Source: Steinernema hermaphroditum (taxonomy: Eukaryota; Nematoda; Chromadorea; Rhabditida; Steinernematidae). From it: a stretch of DNA of 64,000 bases. Shown in pieces: positions 23,842 through 35,068 of the stretch. The notes beneath the pieces were generated by a model. It saw only the letters and a list, made by a program, of their open reading frames with translations. It was not told the origin of the DNA and did no database searches. The stretch is taken from assembly GCA_030435675.1 (NCBI GenBank), contig CM059621.1, positions 8,308,001 through 8,372,000 of the forward strand, read 5' to 3'. The position numbers were made by a program, and so were the translations under genes. Within the stretch, counting starts at the first letter, position 1, and each line of letters begins with the position of its first letter.

Positions 23842-26800
23842 TGCATGTTTTAAGCGGCTATTACTCTGTTCTGCTGAAAGTTATTGCCGGAAGAGTCCGA
23901 AAAAGTGATATATTTCTGATCACAACAAACTTTAGGAGTTCATCGAGAAGGGACTTTCGGAATTTGTGCTTCCCTTTCAATGTGTTCCAGAGGCAGGCTC
24001 GATAACAAATTGTCCATCTGGCTAATTAATTGCCCACCAGATGAAGAAACACGATCCGAAAGCATTTCCCGGAAGATGGAAGCAAACAAACAAGAAAAAC
24101 GCACCCGAATCCTTGGGTCTGGCTCCGGAAGAGCGAAGTGAGGGAGAGGGCCAGGGGCGTCACGAAGCCCTGGTCGGGTTCCACGAAGCTGACGGTGCTG
24201 GAGCGGAGACTGGCGTCGTCGTCGACACGAAGCACGGCACCCCGGTTCGTGTACACCTCGGAGTCGCGCATCGCCATCGTCCCTCAGAGGACTCGTCCAA
24301 CGCCAGCAGAAGACAATATTTTCCGCATGACCAAAAAACTTATTTGACATTGAGAAGAGAAGTCGCGGAGGGGCCGCCCCCCACCCGGGTTGCCGGCCGC
24401 CGTTAAACTAATCGTCGCGGTTAGGGAAGGGCCAGAAACCTAATTGACTCCGGGGATCGATTCCCGTTCTGGAAGCCGAGACAAAGCCGAAGTGCTAATT
24501 AGGGAGGGTGAATGACGGGGAAAGGGCTATGAAAGTTTGATGCGGTGGAGGGGAGAGGAAGGGCCACTGGAAGGGCCGCTGGAGGAGACCCGGAACATCG
24601 AAAGTCCCAGGAGAGTGGAGGAGTTTTTGAAATTAATTGGGCGTTTACTGGGAAGAGATTGTTTTGAGAGTGTTGCAGACGGTCATCACGAGGCAGCTAC
24701 TGCAAACAGAACGAAACAGTAAGAAAGTAATGAAAATAAAGTAAATATTTAAAAACGCACAGAAAATAGAAACTACGTTCACCGAAGGAATCGACGATAA
24801 AAAAGTAGGAACATGCAGGTTTCCGTTTCAAATATCATGAGACCATAAAATACGGAACGAATGTGATATATAGGGTGAGTCCACTCCCTCCCTCAAATTG
24901 TGGCGATCATTTTTTTCAAGCAGACTTTTGGGAAATCGGTCGGTTTCCCACCGCTTCACACTGATTCGTACTACAAAATAATCATCATTGTCTGCAGCAC
25001 GTGCCTGGCAGACTGTCTGTGAGGGTTTGTGACACCTTGTATATTCTTTTTTTTTCACCAAAACAAAAGTAATTTCAAAACGGCTATGGGCGTACCATCC
25101 AGATATATCAAATTCATTTCTGTTTATCTTTCAGCAACGTTCCGCTAAATCGATTTGTGTTGCTGAGCCGTTCTTGTAACATCGTTCCGCGGAAGCAGTT
25201 ATGTGCATTCCGATTAGGTGTTTACGGCTTCAGAAGGCTAATTAAGGATGTTTTGGAGGCAGAACAAAAGAAAACCCAATCGAATTTGTCGTTTGTCGCT
25301 CTCTACATCCTCCCATGGCGGCACAGAATCCGAAAAGAGACGTTTTAGGGGAATAAACGCGGCTGCGCGCGAATTCGCGCCCTCCAGTTACTTTAAAAAG
25401 CCAAGTAGCCCTGCGGGCGGCAAGATTGGCGCTCATGTACATGGCTGAAGTTGACCAAAAAACTGTAAAATTTTAGGAAACTCGAACTGACAACTCTGCT
25501 AATCACAAAATAGGCAAAAAAATCACTCAAAAACTGCAAAAAACTCAAAGTCTAACATCGCCAGAGACGTAGTAGAAGTAGAGCGCTACTATCTCAGCTG
25601 TCTGTGTGGCTCATTGCGAACGTTCTCCGTTTGTAAGCGGGCGGTGTCGAGTTCGGTTCCCCTCGGGGTACTTATTTTGTGTGGGTGTTTTCTCCGTGGT
25701 CTCACTCGTGTCGCGGTGGCGAGCGGTCGGTCCCTCCGGTCGCTGTCTGAGCGTCGGGTTGGTCAGACAGCAAACCCTGTGGCAGCTGTGACTGTTCCGG
25801 CTTCCAGAGGGAATTGGGACACCCGGAAGCCGTAGTCCCACCACCGCTGACAACAAGATGTCCAGCGCCAGGAATCCGACGCCCGACGCTGCGTGAGATG
25901 TCATCCCGAAGGTCGCCGACGCTCTGAGGACCAGCGAAGACGCAACTCCCGGACCACGGACCATCAGATGCAAGCTCGGAAGCGTCCGCTGTGCCGTAAA
26001 CGATATTCCGCTGCCATAGCTGAAGATTTTCCGATTCCCAGATGCCCCGTGAAGTGCGCCGTCTACGACCGGTTCGGCATCTACGCCACGCCAGAGATGA
26101 AGTCGTCTGTCAGACATCCTCTGTTCGTCTATTTTCGGTGTCGCGCAAGGCATAATGCCTTTGATTCGCGAAATAAAGTCGTTAAAGTCGTTTTCTCCGT
26201 GCTCACGGAAAAACACACACACAAGCACACACAGACCAACGGACCCGTCGGTTCTCCGTTTATATATAGGGGATCCTCGGGATACCAAAGATGATTATTG
26301 AAGGCAGAACAAAATTTCTTAAGGCTTCTACCGTAACTTTCCAGTTAACCATCGTTTATTACGTTCCAAACCTCCTTTTGAAATACTCAAAGGGAGCTCT
26401 TATCTCTTAAAGGAGTAGATTGTATCGAAGGGTTTAACCCCTTCCTTCTACCGTAACTTTCCGGTTGATCATAATGGGAACTGCAATATTGTTAGTAGGG
26501 GATTTAATTAAATTCGAAACGTCTTATTTGGGCCGCGACCCCGTAATGTCTCTGGCACATTTAGGGCTGTGCGGTGCGTCTCACTGATTGGAATTCAATG
26601 GCCATTTCCTCCTAATTAGGTGCCTGGAAACTCACAGATACTGTGTGGAGACGCCATTGGAGTCGTAGTTGAATTCCGAAGGTTTCGCAGTGATCGGAGG
26701 CACTCGTGACCCGACGACATCTAGAAAAGGACATCAAGAAGGCGTCGATCTCGTAGAGTTCAAATTCTCTGGGCACCTTGGAAGATCGCCGATCTCTCAA

Positions 26801-27407
26801 AACTGATGTTAAAAACCGAGGACGGATTGACGATGTAGCGGAATTCGTCCTCTTCCATGAGAGAAAAAGCCGAAGAGCACTCTCGGCTCTGCTTTAGATG
26901 TGAGGTTTGAAAACAAGAAGCGGACAATGGATTGGCGCGACCCATTAAGCGACCAACCTCTTGGATGTCTGAGATTTAGGTGTTTCTTTTGCGCCACAGA
27001 GGTCCCAAAGATAAAAGTGTGTCTTAAGGGGGGATACTTGGTACATGTGATGCATCAAAACCACAACGTTTGGAATAAAACAGATTCGAAAGTGAACCAC
27101 TACTTGCATGAGGCCACAGAGCGAGTCCAAAAAAAATATTATTACATGACCGTTTAAACAGAAAAGTCTATCTGCTTGACCCTGGGTGACCGATCTCCCT
27201 CACATACTCAAAATATGCAGATTATGGCAAAAACTCACTTTTCGACCACTCAAAGATTGGTAATTTGTCGCGTGGACATTTTTTTCTCATTTTGGCGTCC
27301 GATAGTGTTGGCGTTTCGAGGACTAGACAGTGAAAAGTCTGCCTAGTTGGCTCTCCCTCACATTCCGTTTCCAAATGAAAAAAACGAATTTTTTATTCTT
27401 GCACATA
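23842..27407. other. repeat-rich intergenic region without recognised genes
   Basis: About 3.5 kb between the retrotransposon and the mariner remnant. It contains a tRNA-like/SINE-like segment near 25600-25680 and a GC-rich repeat body to about 26100, and two copies of CTTCTACCGTAACTTTCC (26328 and 26447). A short possible terminal-inverted element (about 24870-25037) is only weakly supported. Long open frames show no family resemblance. Confidence 0.5.
25595..26100 (+). repeat. SINE-like dispersed repeat with tRNA-like head
   Basis: The head (25608-25675) has an A-box-like TGGCTCATTGCG and, about 40 bases on, a B-box-like GAGTTCGGTTCC (one change from consensus), so a tRNA-derived polymerase III promoter is plausible. 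The following GC-rich body contains GGCTTCCAGAGGG and GGAAGCCGTAGTCCCACC, which recur with a few changes near 53640-53685. It is not a functional tRNA: I could not fold a proper acceptor stem. Confidence 0.4.
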
Positions 27408-28573
27408 CAGGGTGTTCCATAAGTTCTGTAACGGATTTCGAAATATGTGTTTTGAGCTGATTTTTTCTTGTTTTTCACATATTTCAACGCTTTCTACGCT
27501 TTTTTGACCCTTTTTATTATCTTCTATTCACTGTTTCTCTGATATTCCGTAGTATTATAAGAATTTGTCATGGCCTCCAAAGAATAGAGTTCCGCGGCCG
27601 TTTCGTATTTCGAGGAAGGGAGGTCAAAACCGGAGTTTGGAATGCTGCTCAAACAGGCTCGTGGTAAGCTCATATGGAAGCGAAACGGCTTCTGGGCCTT
27701 TATGAAGCGACGAAAAGTATAGAACCTAGTCCTAGAAGTAAAAGACCGAAGAGCGTGCGCACAAAATCGGTGATTTAAGCTTTGAAGAAGCGATTTGAGC
27801 GAAATCCGGAGTGCTCCATCAGAAAAATAGCCTTGGACTCCAAAAATATTAAAACCATCCAGCCAATGCATTGTAAACGATGACCTCAAGTTAATTGGCC
27901 CAGAAAAACGCCCAGAAAAACCACTGGATACATGCTGACGCATCACAGAAAGAAATATATTGGGTTGGTCATAAGTTACTACCGTTTTTTTTATCTGAGA
28001 TTTTTCTGTGTTTTTTGTTAATATGCTGCGGATTGTAACATATTATTTGAAAGAGCTATCTCTGCTCTACCACAGCGCGTTAACACTTCTTATTTTATAG
28101 CCATACTGTGTTTGAATTTCAAGATATTCAGATGCAGTTTCCAGGAGGTAAAAAGCGCCATCCCCGGCATGTGCTTCTCTTAGCCTTCCGTCGAGGTCCA
28201 AATGCGACGGAAGCTACTCGGTGGTGCATGTGTGTCAGTATGAAGGAAAGAAAAAATGTGTCATTCCAGAAGAAACGGCGAAGCCCACATCGAAACAAGA
28301 CCTGCACCCCAAGAAGACAATGACTTATGTATGGTGGGATTGTGTAGGCTTCCTACACTGGGAAATGGTCCATCGGAACAAGACGGACGACCAAACTTGT
28401 ACATCACCCAGTTGCATCGTTTGAACCATTCAATCCAACAGAAAAGTACTCGTGGCCTCCACAAAGAATTTTAGGAAATTTCTCGAAGCCTTTTTTCCAC
28501 TGAAAGTGGCGATTTCGAACAATCGCCGAGATATGGCCATTTTTAGGCGTTACAGAACGTATGGAACACCCTG
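27408..28573 (+). mobile_element. decayed mariner-type DNA transposon, probably two nested copies
   Basis: Inverted ends begin CAGGGTGTTCCATAAGTTCT on the left and, read on the minus strand, CAGGGTGTTCCATACGTTCT on the right, followed by matching CTGTAACG; each end abuts TA, the mariner target. Inside, 27690-27940 carries in different frames pieces like RTKSVI and RNPECSIRKIALDSK of a Tc/mariner DNA-binding region. At about 27961 a second end-like sequence (TTGGGTTGGTCATAAGTTAC) starts, and 28108-28430 encodes pieces resembling a different mariner (HPRHVLLLAFRRGPNATEATR, VWWDCVGFLHWEM). All frames are broken by stops and shifts, so no active transposase is encoded. Confidence 0.72.
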
Positions 28574-28967
28574 TACTGTCCAAAGGTCCCAAGTATAGTT
28601 ACGTCATATTCAAAATGAAGATCCAGAGCTAACGTAAAGAGCGGTTTTAGCCGCAACTTCGCTCCCGAAAGCTCCTAGCATCAGTTTCTGTATGACCTGT
28701 AGTACGGTCTTCCCTATCGATCGGATGCATCAGTCTAGAGGAGAAACTCGTTCGCACGTGTCTTCTTGGACCGTTTCCCTCTCGGCTTGGCGAGCCTGTC
28801 CGGGACCGCCGCGTTCGCCTCACGAGGTGCGAGGCCACGCGGGCTTTGTTCCGGAGGTGCGAACCCGGGTCCCGTGGCATCGCTCCGGTCGGGATCGGCG
28901 CATATCTCCTCACGGTCATCCCCCATTCGCCATCTCCGTCGTCCGCCGATCGGCCTCTCCTTCAGCG
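28574..28967. other. upstream region and 5' leader of the AP-2 gene
   Basis: Non-coding by homology, although open frames run through it. A CTCCTTCAG acceptor ends two bases before the AP-2 start codon region (28965), so the leader is probably spliced or trans-spliced. Confidence 0.5.
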
Positions 28968-30061
28968 ATGAACAACCTCATGGCCCAGAACCTCAACCTC
29001 GCTGGGTGCACTCCCGAGCAGCTGCAGCTGCAGCTCCTCCTCTTCACCTCGATGATGCAGCAGGGCCAGTCGCTCGTCCAGCCCGACGTTCAAGAGGCGG
29101 AGAACCAGGCGCCGCTGCAGGACTTCTTGAAGAACCTCGTGAAACCGGAGGCAAAGCCGGAGCCCGAGATGCCGAAGGAGTCCGAAGAGAATGGACGGAA
29201 ACGCGCCGCCGTCATCCAGGAGCTCTTCGAGGCGAAGAAGCCGAAGCTCGAGGAGGCGGATGTCACTCTGAACGACTCGCAGGTGAACGTCAGCCAAAGC
29301 GAGCTCGACCACTCCAGCACCAGCGCCTCCTCGCCCTCCTCCGAAGGCACAGGCATCCCCAACCTCTCGGCGCTCTTCAGCATCGTAGACGACCTCAAGG
29401 AGTTCACGCAGGTGCCCTCCAGGCTCTCCCTTCTTACCAGCGCCACCAAGTATAAGGTAAGCGTCCCCTACTATAACCCTCTTCCTGAACGCGTCCTCTT
29501 CAGATGAGCGTCGGCGAGGTGCGTCGCCGGATCGACGGTCCCGAGTCCTTCAACCTCAGTCTTTTGGGGGCCCTCTTCCGTCGCGCCAAGACGCCCAACA
29601 TGACGGATACGATTACGAAGCAGCTCGAGGAGAACGGGCTCACCATCCCGAAGGGGAGACGGCGCAAGACCGAGATCACCGCCTTCTCCGCCATCACCGA
29701 GGCCGAGGCTCTGAAGCTGGTTGAGGACTTCGAGAAGCTCTCCAAGCAGCACTTCCCCGTCAAAGAGCTCGCCGCCCACTGGAACAACCAGGACGCCACC
29801 GAGGACCTCAAGGAGAAGCTCGTCGGCTTGCACGCCGCCAAAAAGCAGGCCCAGGACCTGCTCGACCTCCTAGCTAAGGACGGCAGCCCCGTCGACTTCA
29901 GAATCCCACCCGTCGTCTTCGACAAGGACGTCCAGGAGCCTCTCACAACGCTCTCCCTGCTCAGTCACGGATTCGCGGTGCCGGCCCTGGCCGTAGGCGT
30001 CAGGATGTTCATGGCCTTCGTCGAGCAGCAGATCCTCCAGCTTCAGGAGTACTGTATGTGA
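28968..30061 (+). CDS. TFAP2: AP-2 family transcription factor, 348 residues
   Basis: Sequence-specific DNA-binding factor of the TFAP2 family (APTF in C. elegans, where members act in neuronal and epidermal fate). Exons join(28968..29456,29504..30061), 349 codons. The N-terminal 130 residues are the activation-type region, Gln/Leu-rich then acidic, with a basic GRKRAA. The family core starts near residue 150 with PSRLSLLTSATKYK|MSVGEVRRRIDGPESFN, the exon junction lying inside the conserved block, then LSLLGALFRRAK, GLTIPKGRRRK, and the helix-span-helix dimerisation region with LLDLLAKDGSPV and LSLLSHGFAVPA. The PY motif of vertebrate AP-2 is not evident. The Met at 28968 follows a TTCAG acceptor; an upstream in-frame opening from 28692 lacks homology. 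AATAAA lies at 30124. Confidence 0.93.
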
Positions 30062-33000
30062 GGAGGGAATCATGTAGAAGGCGAGACGGGACACATTGTC
30101 GGTATATACTTGTACAAAGGAGGAATAAACGAATGAGATGACATGGTCCGTAGTGCCAAAAGACCACCCGCATCGTTCAAAGTCAGTGTGACTAAACTCT
30201 ACCCTATCTTCCATATTTACACAATGCTCTTCAGGTAGCTGAGAAAGACCTTTTATCCCACAAAATAGCTTATTTTCCTGGCCATAATTAACTAATAATC
30301 TCACCTGCGCGCGCTGTTGTAATCGCTATGGGACCCCCTTGCAAGCCGCGCTCCCTCAAGTAGTGTCACCATGAAAAGTCCCATGTGGTTTTAAAATAGT
30401 GGTAACGGGCAGGATAAACGTCGCCAGGGCCCATTAGACCTGCCAATCATCATGCTCGTTACGCTCTCAAAAATCGCCCTCTGGACGCAACACAGGATAA
30501 GAATTTTGGTCAGCATTTCTTTAGGTCTTTGGTCCTCGCTCGACAATCGAACTGAAATGGCCACGCACTGGGGTGTACCCTAGCAGAGTAGACTTTAAAG
30601 GATGGATGTGGATGACTCTGCTTGGACGAACAAGTTTTATGCACTTGTACCGCATTTCACAGAAGTTCGATGAGGTCCCTAGGTGACTCTGGTCGAAGAA
30701 TAGTTGATGATGATGATGGGACACCAATATTATCAAAGACAAAGCCTTTTAGGTACTGTTTTACTGATTTTACGTAGTGTTCAAAGTGAATCCAATTGGA
30801 AAGACGTCGAAATTGAGACCCGTGAGAGTTCCTTTCCAGAATGAACTTTTTAGAATCAAATTCTTTGAAAACAAACTTTCGTTTGTAATTAAATCCCACA
30901 ATAAACACATTTTCTCCCCATAATGCAGTGGAGCAAATGGAATGTACAGGTTAGGGAAACGGATGCTCATGGTAGAACTCTGGGAAGAGCACTTCTGACC
31001 AGATCCACTCAAAATGAGGAGATGGGGAAGGCCTTCCAATTGCCAAAAGTTCCAATTTCCTAAGTGTGTTGCGAAAGCGCCAAGCAAAGTGGCTCTTGTC
31101 TCGGCCACGAACCCACCTTCGTTGGTCGACTCCTTCGACATCGTCGTTCGCACCTAAGAAGCACCGGCGCGATAGATGGGCATTGGAGTCCAGAAGCGGT
31201 AATAGGCGGCGAGTATCAACCGACTTTGGCGCTAATTACTCGAGCGGCGTCGACGGCGAGGGAGTGCCGTCGGCGGCGACATCAACTATTCAGATCGGTC
31301 GAGGCGGAGCGCTAATTCGCTCATGCGCCGAGAGTTGAGGCGAACCCGAAGTGTCTTAGGTGGATCGATACAAAAGCGGAGGATCGCCTCTTTGTACAAC
31401 AAGTTGCCTTCGGGAGGGGGCGATGCAAATGGGGCGCCAGAAGGGTGTCCGAGACCCGATCAGGCGGTGAGGGGAGGGCCAAGAAGCCAGAGTTCGGAGA
31501 GGGAAGATAAATGGAGAGAACTCCGCGGGTAATCATCGACGGCGACGAGTCTGTTTGCGTTCGTGCTAACTGCTGTTTTCTTTGTGTTAGTTCAGTGGTC
31601 TCCGGAAGGGACACTCCGGGAACTAATCAAGGGCATGTGAGCCGTTTTGTGATGAATTCCCTCGTGTGCTTCGAAATGTTTCTGAAGGAGAGAAAGTGGT
31701 CACAAGTTATAAATAGGAATCCTCTTTCCCCAACATGAAAGCTCTGTTTATTGTCACGTAAGTGTTGACCAAAGGTCCAAACAAGCTGGCGTTTCCTGCT
31801 GTATCAGTTCAGGCGTCTTCAGAAGGGATACTTCTCGTTTTTTTTGTGTTTATTCATAGAAACTAAGGGCAGTGGAACCCTAAATGTCCTGTAAGTTTCA
31901 GTTTCTACTAACATTTTTATTGTGTTCGGAGTAGATTAGAAGTTCCTTCAAATGAACCTAATTTTACTTCTACTTCAATATCGACGTATAGATGTATAGA
32001 TCCCAATGAGATGTTACCGGAAACTGACTTACGAAACAAAAGCAGGTGCTTTTTCATCCGAATAGCTTTAATAGTTTCTAGTCTGACAGCAATATCTTAC
32101 AGCGTCCATGTGTCATTTTTTTTTGCGTTTTGTCGTGACATGTATCATGATAGCACAAGAACACCTACTTTGTGCAAAGAAGTTCATCGAATATGAGGAT
32201 GCAAATCCAGAGAAAAGAACATAAAGACGTGAATGGTCAGAATCCGACCAAACACTCGAGACCCAGTCCTCACAATAGATATTAACAAGACGATTTCGCG
32301 CCTGAATAGGTCCTAAAGAGATCGTTGTGCTCCCTTTTGTTCGCACGATCACATTTCAGTTGAAAACATGAGATTGTGGGGAAAGCAAAGGCCTGCAACG
32401 ATATCCTAGTGGACTCAGCTCTTCTTTGGCCTTTATGAGGCAGTTTATGCCGTACTCAACTTCTCAGAAATCCGATAAACAAAAAGGCGCTGACCGTCAC
32501 TTCATGATTTCCTTGAATCCACAATCCATTAGTGATCTTAAACTCTCAAACTGTCCAAGCAGCTAAATGCTCTTTGTTTGCCAAAAGGGAACCCTTAGTC
32601 CATAAACAATTAATAACTCACTTTTATACCTGTACATGAGAGACTTCCACGCGTGCGACGCACTCCTAAAATAGATGTTTTCCCGGAATGCGTCAATCGG
32701 TCCGCGTCGCGGCGATTAATTGCACGTAAATATCAGCTGAGCGAACCTCGCCATCCCCGATTGGACTCTGATTTCAGGCATATTCCACAGCGCTCGATTA
32801 TGCGAAGTTCGCGCGTTCTCCATGGGGACGATAACGGTCGAACGGCGCCGAACGTATGGAGATGAGCCCGGAAGTCGGTGAAGCCTCGAGGAAGCCGATT
32901 CCCTATTCATGGAGGGATTAGAGGGGCACGCGACCAATTTGGAAGATGCATCGAAGAAGGGGAATTCAAGTGGCGCCTCTTCTTACAAGGCAACATCAGG

Positions 33001-34306
33001 ATGTTTTGCTACTGAGATTCGTCGTTTGGCGCATTAGGCAGGATGCCGATGAGTGGATACCGAAGAACAAGGGCCACGACTATGATGAAGAAGCACGGAA
33101 GATGTGAAGCCTGTAGTCTTGTAAACACGGCTTATGAGAGTGACCTTAGAGATTGTAGAAAAGTGCGATTTCATTTGAGGAAGAACTTCAAGCGATTCTC
33201 TCTAATTACAGTAATCTCATTTGTTCACGTGTTGGGAGCCAATTCGAAAAAGGAACTAAAATCTACCGTTTCGGAAGCAAGAAGTTGTCTAGCGCTACGA
33301 CAAGAAGGTCGCCAAGTGGAAGAGCTTTTCGATAATAAGATTATTCGACAACAAATCTCGCGTCCTGAGAGATTATGAAAAGTGCACATGGACTCGCGGT
33401 CGCTGGAATATTCGTGTTTCAGGAAAAAAAAGTTTACTTTAATGGAGAGTTCTGTTACGTTACGAACTGAAATGTCGCTCCAAGACGAGCAGCGCTTGAA
33501 AACACCGGAAAGCGAATCGTACTCAGAGCACAGATGCGAAGCCGCCCTTAGGAGGCGTCATCAAGGATCTGAAGACAAGGAGTCAGAAGAGCTATTTCTC
33601 TTCTTGCGTTTCCTCAGGTTAGCGGATCTAATGGCGAGTTCTACCTACGTGCTCAGGTGCTTATCTCTTGAATAAACGGCTTACACCGTACAAGGCGTCG
33701 CACAGATAAGGGTAATATCACACCGTACTCTATTTCTCGCTTCTTTTGATGGCGCATTCGTGTATCTGATTTATAGTTTTATTCTGCACAGTGTTGTGAT
33801 GTTGACGTTGACACAGTACACGAATATACAATGACTTATGGTGATATAGTTGTCTAGAAAGGACATGTCTGATCTGACCTCAACACACAGTATTCTAACC
33901 GTAATCAGCTCGACGAGACGACAAAACTCTGCCTGTGGGCACGAAGTCACTGTGTGTCCCACTCAAGGGGCAAGGAAACACCACAATAGGGTTTCTCATA
34001 CGCTCTTTGACGTGGAAATGCCAGAAAAAGCTGAAAACCTGATCGCTATGATCGTCTTAAAGCTTTAAAAAGAAAGACTCGCCTAGTTTGGGTTTTGAGT
34101 CTTGACGTTGTGGTTTCTATACAATTTTAATGCGGAAAACGAATATAAGTAGATAGAGATCAAAATCAAAATCAATTGGATCTATCAATATTGTGAGCAC
34201 TGTATTGAGTATTACCTAATAACAACGCGCCCATTAGTTTCACCACGGATAACAAGCGTTTTTCCGGATTTGTCGACGACAGGTGTGCAGTTTCATCGCA
34301 ACGGGG
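30062..34306. other. gene-poor stretch downstream of AP-2
   Basis: About 4.2 kb in which I recognise no gene. An AATAAA for AP-2 lies at 30124-30129. A patch around 31070-31330 has slightly higher GC content, but open frames there are short and without homology. It may hold regulatory DNA for AP-2 or the orphan gene, but nothing specific is visible. Confidence 0.45.
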
Positions 34307-35068
34307 TCATCCTTCTACAGAATCATCTGTATACAACTGTATAATCTGGGCCAAAGGGAAAGAAGGCTTTCCTCTGAGGCTTGCGCCTTTGCCCAAGTCT
34401 CCTTTGAAGAATCTATCGACGAAACAAGCGACCACTTCGAAGTCCAAGTTCAGATCCGAACCAATGATGCTCAGTTGTTCAAAGTGTGGAGATGCCACGA
34501 AGGAATGGAGCGAGTTCTGCAGCTCGGTTTGACATTCTGGCCATAAGTTCAACTCTTTGACGTTGCCGAGTTCGATTTGGCGCTTTACGAACTCACAGCC
34601 TTTGGTCGTGCCTATGGATACTGTAAGCCTCGATAGAGCACTGGATTCTTTAAGTCCGCTGAAAAAAATCTCGCGGAAAACGTTGTTCGCACTGCGTTCG
34701 CATCCATAGAAGGTGCATTCGAATGCCGCTGATCGAATTGCTGGTAGTACTTTGTTCTGGAACCGTTCAAACGAACAACTTGTAGCCGTGTCCTTATAGT
34801 ACATCCATTCGCAGGTGATCATACGGATGCGATCGTAGAGAGGATTCAGCCCCAGAGGAACGAGATGGAAATCGGTGTCGAACACGTTGATTCCCACCTG
34901 AGTCCCTTCACCATTCGGCGTCAAGAAGACCTCCCATTCACGGCGACGTTCGTAGTGCACAACGGCTGCGGGCGACCAACAGCCCGATAGAACCTTCATG
35001 GTCCCGAGATCCGTCTTCCAGAGTTGGCCAACGACGCCGTCGTAGAAAGTCAGAGGCAGCGGCTCCAT
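34307..35068 (-). CDS. orphan single-exon protein, 253 residues, nematode-specific type
   Basis: A clean single-exon frame that I could not assign to a named family. The start MEPLPLTFYDGVVGQL and the alternating hydrophobic blocks (LSRLTVSIGTTKG, VKELNLWPECQTELQNSLHS, FEQLSIIGSDLNLDF) resemble the layout of large nematode gene families in which an F-box-like N-terminal segment precedes a repeat-like binding region. That likeness is inferred from layout, not proven. There is no signal peptide, membrane segment or coiled coil. The surrounding DNA is repeat-rich and gene-poor, as is common for fast-turnover families. A length of 250 codons without a stop in A+T-balanced DNA, and balanced protein composition, argue that it is real. 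No neighbour shares its strand closely. Confidence 0.65.
   Translation of the reverse strand: MEPLPLTFYDGVVGQLWKTDLGTMKVLSGCWSPAAVVHYERRREWEVFLTPNGEGTQVGINVFDTDFHLVPLGLNPLYDRIRMITCEWMYYKDTATSCSFERFQNKVLPAIRSAAFECTFYGCERSANNVFREIFFSGLKESSALSRLTVSIGTTKGCEFVKRQIELGNVKELNLWPECQTELQNSLHSFVASPHFEQLSIIGSDLNLDFEVVACFVDRFFKGDLGKGASLRGKPSFPLAQIIQLYTDDSVEG

Noticed and set aside
24870..25037. Short DNA element with ends TATAGGGTG and TACAAGGTG
   Set aside because: Only about 10 to 15 terminal positions match with gaps, and no second copy was seen; support is too weak to report as an element.
25608..25680. Possible functional tRNA gene
   Set aside because: The A- and B-box-like sequences are present, but no acceptor stem or clean anticodon arm can be folded; it is better read as a SINE head.
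31071..31340. Candidate coding exon pair downstream of AP-2
   Set aside because: Two overlapping frames, no homology, and no consistent donor/acceptor phases.
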